A stretch of 19,995 bases of DNA from NCBI GenBank assembly GCA_046594105.1, contig JBKJQB010000323.1, positions 1 through 19,995 of the forward strand, written 5' to 3'. A program made the translations under genes and the position numbers. This document shows, piece after piece, positions 14,962 through 19,995 of this stretch; the stretch's first letter is position 1; each line of letters opens with the position of its first letter. The notes beneath the pieces are model-generated. The model had not been told where the DNA came from, did no database searches, and was given only the letters and a program-made list of their open reading frames with translations. Source of the stretch: JBDSGC01 sp046594105. GTDB taxonomy: Bacteria; Acidobacteriota; Thermoanaerobaculia; Gp7-AA8.

Positions 14962-17184
14962 ATGAACGCAGACCCTCAACTGGTGGAGCAGGCTCGTTCG
15001 GCTGACCCCGACGCCCGTCAGAAGGCCGCGTATCTCGTGGCCCATGGGGTGGAACAGCGGGATCTGCCGCTGATGTTCGAGTTGCTCGGCGATAAGGACT
15101 GGCGTGTACGCAAGACCATCGTCGACGGCTTCGTCCGCGACCCGCAGGAGGAAGTGATCCTCGGGCTGCTGGACTCGCTGGCCGACCCGGAGAATGCGGG
15201 AAAGCGAAACTCGGCCACCGAGGCGCTGATCCGCATCGGGCTGGCCGGCATCGCTCCCATCGTGCAGCGTCTGCGCACAGAGTCCGATCCGGACGTCCGC
15301 CTCTCCCTGGTGAACCTGCTGGGGGATCTGCGGAATCAGGACGGCTTCCGCCTTCTGCTGGAGATCGCCGCCTCCGAACAGGACATCAACATCGCCTCGT
15401 CTGCGGTGTCCTCCCTGGGCAAGTACCGCGATGCCTCTTCCCTGGCGCCGCTGATCGCGCTGCTGCAGCGCGAGGACCTCTGGCTCAAGTTTCACGTGGT
15501 GGAAGCTCTGGGAGAGATCGGTGACCGCTCAGCGCTGCCTTCGATCCTTCCGTTCTACTCCGAGAAGTCGATGCGCAAGCCGGTCCTGGAGGCGGTGGGA
15601 AAGATCGGGGATGTGGGGACGGTGTCCTTTCTGCTCAAGGTCATCGCCGAAGAGGAGAAGCTCAATCTGACGGCGTTGCAGGCACTGGTGCGCATTGCCG
15701 AGGCCAACAAGCCGAAGATCGTCGAACAGGCCGAGCGTCTTCTGGTGCAGCGCAAGTTTCGTGAGTCGTTCCCCCGCGAGAAACTGGAACCGCTCATCGA
15801 TCATCTGCGCACCACCTCCAAGAGGGACGTCCGGAGCTTCATCCTCAAGTTTCTCGGATGGTCCGCCGATCCACGCGCGCTACCCGTCCTGATGAGTTAC
15901 CTCGAACAGCCGGACACTGCTGAGACCGCGGCGCAGGCACTGATCGACTTCGGGCCGGGATCGCTTCCGGCGATCGAGGAGACTCTGCGCAACTCCGGCG
16001 AAGACGAGGTGGTGGCTCTGCTGCTCCGCATCATCAACGTGATCGGGGGAGCGGAGACCATCCCGCACATCCTTCCGTTTCTCGACCACGAGCAGGCCAT
16101 GATCCGGCGCCTGGTCATCGAGACCCTGGGACAGATCAGCGATCCGCGGTCCATCGACTACCTGCTGGCCAAACTCGACGACTCCGACGTGGCTTCGCAG
16201 CAGGCTGCGGTGAACTCGATCTCCGCGCTGGTGGCAGCCTATCCGGAGATGAAGCAGGAGGTCCTGGCCAGGATCCGCAAGATGCTGCAGGTGACGTCCG
16301 TGCCCATGAAACTCAACTCCCTGTCGGTCTACGTGAACATCCAGGGAGAGGGGTATCACGATGAACTGCTGCTGGCGTCGAAGGACAGCGATCCGGTCAT
16401 CCGGCAGAAGGCGATCTCCCTGATGGGGAAATTCGGCGAGGAGAGCTTCGCCGATCAGCTGGTCCTTTCTCTGGCCGATGAGTCTACCGGCGTGCGGCTG
16501 GCGGCCATCAACGCCATCGTGCGGCTGCGCCCCGAAAAGGGAATCGAACCGCTGATCAGTTCTCTGGAGGACCCCGACATCTGGATTCGCACCGCCGCGG
16601 CGCAGTCGCTGGGCGCGTACCGCCATCTCGAAGCGGTGGAGCCGCTGATCCGCCACCTGGAGCATGACCTTCCGCCGGTGCGGATCGCCGCGCTGGAGGC
16701 CCTGGGAAGATCGGAAGACGAGCGGGTCAAGGATGTGCTGTTCCGCGCCGCCTATGACGCCGACCTGGAGATCCGCCGCGCGGCCATCCTGGCGCTCTCC
16801 CGGATCCCGGGCGATGAGGTCTTCGACTACCTGATGTTCGCTCTCAACGACCACGACTGGCGGATCCGCGCTGCGGCGGCTGCGGCGGTGGGACTGCGTG
16901 GCGATCCGGTGGCATTGCCCGCGCTGCACCGGGCGGTGGAGGACCCTGATACCTACGTCCAGCAGTCGGCTGTGCTGGCTCTGGACAAGCTCCCCGATCG
17001 CTCCTCGTTCCCGGTTCTGTTCAAGGCCCTGGAGAACACCGCGGTGCTCGACGAGGTGTCCGACCTCTTCGTGCATCACAAGCAGCTGTTCCGGGATCTG
17101 CTCGAGGAAGCGTGGCGGACCGCCGACAGCCGTCGTGAGGTGGTGATTGCGGCGATTCTGCAGGCCATGAAGGAGAAGAGTTGA
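14962..17184 (+). CDS. HEAT-repeat (PBS-lyase type) solenoid protein
   Basis: From ATG 14962 the protein has 740 residues built almost wholly of HEAT repeats of about 31 residues, roughly twenty in number, with recurring patterns such as DPDVRLSLVNLLGDL, DLWLKFHVVEALGEIGD and DPDTYVQQSAVLALDKL. There is no catalytic motif, signal peptide or membrane segment, so it is a cytoplasmic protein-binding scaffold. HEAT-like proteins occur in some myxobacterial che clusters (for example Cpc7 of the Che7 system). TTG 14899 would add 21 residues without a ribosome site; ATG 14962 has GGTGG seven bases upstream and starts just before the first repeat, so it is preferred, with moderate certainty. cheR begins shortly after its stop, within the same unit. 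Confidence 0.9.
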   Translation: MNADPQLVEQARSADPDARQKAAYLVAHGVEQRDLPLMFELLGDKDWRVRKTIVDGFVRDPQEEVILGLLDSLADPENAGKRNSATEALIRIGLAGIAPIVQRLRTESDPDVRLSLVNLLGDLRNQDGFRLLLEIAASEQDINIASSAVSSLGKYRDASSLAPLIALLQREDLWLKFHVVEALGEIGDRSALPSILPFYSEKSMRKPVLEAVGKIGDVGTVSFLLKVIAEEEKLNLTALQALVRIAEANKPKIVEQAERLLVQRKFRESFPREKLEPLIDHLRTTSKRDVRSFILKFLGWSADPRALPVLMSYLEQPDTAETAAQALIDFGPGSLPAIEETLRNSGEDEVVALLLRIINVIGGAETIPHILPFLDHEQAMIRRLVIETLGQISDPRSIDYLLAKLDDSDVASQQAAVNSISALVAAYPEMKQEVLARIRKMLQVTSVPMKLNSLSVYVNIQGEGYHDELLLASKDSDPVIRQKAISLMGKFGEESFADQLVLSLADESTGVRLAAINAIVRLRPEKGIEPLISSLEDPDIWIRTAAAQSLGAYRHLEAVEPLIRHLEHDLPPVRIAALEALGRSEDERVKDVLFRAAYDADLEIRRAAILALSRIPGDEVFDYLMFALNDHDWRIRAAAAAAVGLRGDPVALPALHRAVEDPDTYVQQSAVLALDKLPDRSSFPVLFKALENTAVLDEVSDLFVHHKQLFRDLLEEAWRTADSRREVVIAAILQAMKEKS

Positions 17185-17186
17185 CC

Positions 17187-17192
17187 GGAGGT
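17187..17192 (+). promoter_or_regulatory. Strong Shine-Dalgarno that may set the cheR start
   Basis: A consensus-like GGAGGT lies just after the HEAT stop. It is only two bases from the in-frame TTG at 17195, shorter than normal spacing, yet 59 bases from the ATG at 17252 that family comparison favours. It therefore leaves the true cheR start open. Confidence 0.4.
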
Positions 17193-17251
17193 CATTGAGC
17201 CGGCGGCCCGATGCCGGTCCGCCCCTTTCTCTCTCGCCCAGACAGCCCGCC

Positions 17252-18103
17252 ATGTCCACGTTCAGCCTCTCGCTCAACCATCACCTCGACCTCCCTGATG
17301 ACGTCTTCAGGCAGATGCGCGATCAGATTTATGTGCGTACCGGCATGTGGTTCGCGGACTCCTCCAAGTACCTGCTGCAGAAGCGGCTGTCTCCGCGAGC
17401 GCGCGAGCTCAACTTCGACTCCTTCCAGAAGTACTTCTACTTCCTCCAGTACGACCCGCGCGCGGACGCCGAGTTCGACCAGATCTACGACATGGTGACC
17501 ACCAACGAGACGTACTTTTTCCGCGAGCCGGCGCAGCTCACCGCTTTCGTGGAGGAGGTCATCCCGGACATTCTGTCGCGCAAGACCGTCAAGCGGATCC
17601 GCATCTGGTCGGCCGGCTGCTCCTCGGGAGAAGAGCCCTACTCCCTGGCCATGCTGCTGCAGGAGGCCGGCTACTACGAGCATGCATCGTTCGAGATCTT
17701 CGCCAGTGACATCAGCCAGCAGGTGCTTTCCAAGGCCAGGCGCGGACACTACCGGGAGACCGCCTTCCGAGCCACCGACGCCGCCATCCGGGATAAGTAC
17801 TTCACCCGCCAGCCCGATGGGTCGTGGCATCTTCACGACGACGTGCGCAACCGGGTTTCCTTCGGGCGCCTCAATCTCTACGACCAGTCGCGGGTGTCGC
17901 TCCTGGGCCACCTCGACGTGATCTTCTGCCGCAACGTGATCATTTATTTCGACGACACCTCCAAGCGGGTGGTGGTGACCAACTTCTACAACCGGCTGGT
18001 CGAGGGCGGGTATCTGCTGCTCGGGCATTCCGAGTCTCTGATCTCCCTGTCCACGCAGTTCAAGCTTCGTCACCTGAAGAACGACATGGTGTACCAGCGG
18101 TGA
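17252..18103 (+). CDS. cheR: CheR-type protein-glutamate O-methyltransferase
   Basis: Transfers methyl groups from S-adenosylmethionine to receptor glutamates during adaptation. From ATG 17252 the protein has 283 residues, typical of CheR. The N-terminal all-alpha domain (DDVFRQMRDQIYVRTGMWF) is followed by VTTNETYFFREP, the SAM-binding motif WSAGCSSGEEPYSLAM (S120 to about 133), the second motif FASDIS, and CRNVIIYFD near the C-terminal part of the Rossmann domain. The beta-subdomain between these is present. An in-frame TTG at 17195 would add 19 Pro/Arg-rich residues and has GGAGGT two bases upstream, so it cannot be excluded. A CheR in the cluster implies methylated receptors somewhere, though none is visible here. 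Confidence 0.94.
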   Translation: MSTFSLSLNHHLDLPDDVFRQMRDQIYVRTGMWFADSSKYLLQKRLSPRARELNFDSFQKYFYFLQYDPRADAEFDQIYDMVTTNETYFFREPAQLTAFVEEVIPDILSRKTVKRIRIWSAGCSSGEEPYSLAMLLQEAGYYEHASFEIFASDISQQVLSKARRGHYRETAFRATDAAIRDKYFTRQPDGSWHLHDDVRNRVSFGRLNLYDQSRVSLLGHLDVIFCRNVIIYFDDTSKRVVVTNFYNRLVEGGYLLLGHSESLISLSTQFKLRHLKNDMVYQR

Positions 18104-18158
18104 CGTTCGCGGCGCACGCAGCACGGACACTACCGGCTCACGGTGCAGCAGGCGCCGC

Positions 18159-19199
18159 ATGATCCGCGCCCTGGTGGTGGATGACTCGGCGTACAACCGC
18201 GTGACCATCTCGCGCATGCTGGAGTCGCATCCGGAGATCCGTGTGGTGGCCACGGCCGTCCACGGTGAGGACGCCATCAAGCAGGTGGTCAAGCACCGGC
18301 CCGACGTCATCACCCTCGATCTGGAGATGCCGGTCATGGACGGTTTCGCCTTCCTGCGGTGGCTGATGCACGATCGGCCCACGCCGGTCATCGCCGTATC
18401 GTCGAAGGCCAGCGACCGCAGTGTGTTCAAGGCGCTGGAGCTCGGCGCCTTCGATTTCATCCAGAAACCTGGCGGCCGCGTTTCGCCGCGGCTGGAGGAG
18501 ATCCGCAAAGATCTCATCGCCAAGGTGCTTCAGGTTGCGCAGCTCCGCATGGACAATCTGCAGCGCAGCATCGTCACCGATGAGGCTCTGGAAGTGTTGA
18601 AGCCCGTTGATGCGGAGGGATGTCATGGCGGAATCGAGTTGATCGTCATCGGCTGCTCCACCGGAGGGCCGCCCGCCCTGCAGCACCTTTTCCAGACCCT
18701 GCCACTGCTGCCCATCCCCATCGTGGTGGCGCAGCACATGCCGCCCGCTTTCACCCGGCTCTTTGCCGAGCGCGTCAACCGGCTCTCGCCCTATCAGGTC
18801 AAGGAAGCCAGTGACGGGGAGAGCATCGAACACGGCACCGTCTACGTGGCACCAGGAGGGATGCAGACCGAGATCCGGCGTACAACCGGAGGGCTTCAGA
18901 TCGCGGTGTTGCCGGCCGGTTCCAACGACCTCTACGCTCCCTCCGTCGATCGTCTGCTGCGAAGCGCCAGCGAGGTCTGTGCAGAAAAATTGATCGCCAT
19001 CATCCTGACCGGTATGGGCGACGACGGTGCCGCTTCCCTCCGCCAGCTGCGGGACCGCGGTGCACGGACGATCGCGGAATCTGCGGAGACCGCGATCATC
19101 TTCGGGATGCCCAATGAGGCCATCAAGACGGGCGCCGTCGAGCAGGTGCTTCCGCTCGGTGAGATTCCGGCTGCCATCCATCGGTTGTGTCAGGGATGA
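18159..19199 (+). CDS. cheB: CheB protein-glutamate methylesterase/deamidase
   Basis: Opposes CheR by removing receptor methyl groups and is activated by phosphorylation from CheA. Length 346 residues, normal for CheB. The receiver domain (1-120) has the acidic pair in LVVDDSAYNR, phosphoacceptor D54 (in TLDLEMPVMDG), and the Ser and Lys of AVSSKAS and DFIQKP. The catalytic domain (about 155-345) has triad S167 (GCSTGGP), H193 (AQHMPPAFT) and D289 (GMGDDG), with spacings of 26 and 96 as in Escherichia coli CheB (S164/H190/D286). The linker, about 35 residues, is slightly basic. It lies 55 bases after cheR in the same direction; the ribosome site is weak. Confidence 0.96.
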   Translation: MIRALVVDDSAYNRVTISRMLESHPEIRVVATAVHGEDAIKQVVKHRPDVITLDLEMPVMDGFAFLRWLMHDRPTPVIAVSSKASDRSVFKALELGAFDFIQKPGGRVSPRLEEIRKDLIAKVLQVAQLRMDNLQRSIVTDEALEVLKPVDAEGCHGGIELIVIGCSTGGPPALQHLFQTLPLLPIPIVVAQHMPPAFTRLFAERVNRLSPYQVKEASDGESIEHGTVYVAPGGMQTEIRRTTGGLQIAVLPAGSNDLYAPSVDRLLRSASEVCAEKLIAIILTGMGDDGAASLRQLRDRGARTIAESAETAIIFGMPNEAIKTGAVEQVLPLGEIPAAIHRLCQG

Positions 19200-19263
19200 C
19201 CGCGGCCAGAACTGGGCGCGGCACACCAGGCGCGACCCGCCTCGCCACACGGCCACCTTATGC

Positions 19264-19269
19264 TACAGT
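19264..19269 (+). promoter_or_regulatory. Putative extended -10 promoter of the coiled-coil/GAF gene
   Basis: TGCTACAGT (19261-19269) matches the extended -10 form TGnTAnnnT. The ATG at 19298 is 28 bases downstream, predicting a leader of about 20 bases with GAGAG close to the start. It lies in the 98-base gap after cheB and suggests the last gene also has its own transcript. Confidence 0.4.
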
Positions 19270-19297
19270 CCACGCGGGCCGAGTCTGAGAGATCCTG

Positions 19298-19995
19298 ATG
19301 AGCGAAGAGCAACGCGCAGAGAAGTTTCTGGAGTTATTCAACAAAGGAAAAGAGTTCACCGAAGAGCTTCTTCGGGAGAACCAGAGGCTGCGGTACCGCG
19401 TCGCTGCGATCGATGCCGAATCGGTTACCGGATCGGGCGAAGAGGTCCAGCGGTTGCGCGCTGAGGTGTCCCAGCTGACCGAGGAAAACCGGCGCATTGC
19501 GCGGCAGTTCCGCGCGGTGGAGGAAGAGAACAAGGACTTCGCCACCCGGTACGTGGAGATCGAAGACCAGAATAACAACCTGGCCAACCTCTACGTTGCC
19601 AGTTACCAGTTGCACTCCACCATGGACTTCCGGGAGGTCATCCAGATCGTCCAGGAGATCGTGATCAACCTGGTGGGTGCGGAGTCCTTTGCCATCCTCC
19701 TCCTCGACGAGGGGACCGGCGAGCTCAAGACGATCGCCTTCGAAGGCGAAGACGTGATGCCGGGAATCGAGCACATCTCCAGCCGTCTCGGCGAGGGCAT
19801 CATCGGCACCGTGGCCCGCTCGGGCGAGAGCTACTACCACGATCTGGACGAGAGCGGTGGCAAGGTGGCCATCGACAAGCCGCTGGCGGCCGTTCCGCTG
19901 AAGATCAAGGAGCACGTCATCGGCCTGATCGCGATCTACAAGCTGCTGCAGCAGAAAGACTCGTTTACGGCGGTCGATTACGAATTGTTTTCGCT
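19298..19995 (+). CDS. Coiled-coil / GAF domain protein, N-terminal part
   Basis: Open at the right edge; 232 residues are visible. Residues 1-105 are strongly charged with heptad-like spacing (LLRENQRLRYRV, EEVQRLRAEVSQLTEENRRI, EIEDQNNNLANLY), predicting a long coiled coil. A GAF domain begins near residue 110 (YQLHSTMDFREVIQIVQEIVINLVGAESFAILLL), with LGEGIIGTVARSGE and AAVPLKIKEHVIGLIAIYK as later elements. GAF domains bind small ligands or mediate dimerisation. No signal peptide or membrane segment is present, so it is a soluble candidate sensor or scaffold for the chemosensory cluster. The missing C-terminus could hold an output domain, so full function is undetermined. Confidence 0.85.
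   Translation, partial: MSEEQRAEKFLELFNKGKEFTEELLRENQRLRYRVAAIDAESVTGSGEEVQRLRAEVSQLTEENRRIARQFRAVEEENKDFATRYVEIEDQNNNLANLYVASYQLHSTMDFREVIQIVQEIVINLVGAESFAILLLDEGTGELKTIAFEGEDVMPGIEHISSRLGEGIIGTVARSGESYYHDLDESGGKVAIDKPLAAVPLKIKEHVIGLIAIYKLLQQKDSFTAVDYELFS

Noticed and set aside
15880..17277. 465-codon open frame antisense to the HEAT gene
   Set aside because: The + strand shows regular HEAT repeats over the whole span; the antisense frame is a shadow rich in His/Arg/Gln.
17192..18523. 443-codon open frame antisense to cheR and cheB
   Set aside because: It spans two clearly real genes with intact catalytic motifs and shows no domain of its own.
1..19995. CRISPR arrays, tRNA/rRNA genes, insertion sequences, integrase or attachment sites
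   Set aside because: I looked for regularly spaced repeats, cloverleaf-like segments, transposase motifs and terminal inverted repeats and saw none.

Overview
The window is GC-rich (roughly 60-65% by eye) bacterial chromosome with tightly packed genes, almost all on the + strand. The gene content points to Acidobacteriota, or alternatively a Myxococcota/Desulfobacterota-like lineage: DUF4388/PatA-type proteins, zinc-ribbon pseudo-receivers, HEAT-repeat proteins inside a che cluster, and Pro/Ala-rich linkers. This is inferred from gene content, not from a search. I see no tRNA, rRNA, CRISPR array, insertion sequence or phage gene, and no gene-free stretch longer than 200 bases.

Left part (1-7489), mainly housekeeping and envelope genes. 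A truncated endonuclease/exonuclease/phosphatase-family gene (-) lies back to back with a GAF/HD-GYP protein whose HDxGK signature reads HDCGM. Next come gatC-gatA (no gatB follows), a small unrecognised beta-rich protein (-), a divergent exported LysM/Amidase_3 N-acetylmuramoyl-L-alanine amidase, and the ribH-nusB pair.

Right part (7602-19995), a chemosensory cluster running one way: DUF4388/pseudo-receiver/GAF protein, CheY-like regulator, CheA, ExeA-type AAA+ ATPase, CheW with a long N-terminal tail, zinc-ribbon/pseudo-receiver protein, a HEAT-repeat solenoid of about 740 residues, CheR, CheB, and a coiled-coil/GAF protein cut by the window end. The core signalling parts keep their catalytic residues: CheA H50, CheY D55, the CheR SAM motif, and the CheB triad S167/H193/D289. 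Two receiver-like domains have lost the phosphoacceptor Asp (one Glu, one Asn). No methyl-accepting receptor, CheC, CheD, CheX or CheZ is visible here. The likely logic is that CheA/CheW with CheR/CheB adaptation form the core, the CheY-like protein carries output, and the HEAT, zinc-ribbon, ATPase and GAF proteins are accessory scaffolding or sensing parts.

Transcription signals: five genes that begin transcription units have a TAnnnT -10-like box only 6-10 bases before the start codon and no Shine-Dalgarno, which suggests leaderless or nearly leaderless mRNAs. Two further unit heads (cheA and the last GAF gene) have such a box 21-28 bases upstream. Downstream genes in the units lack the box.
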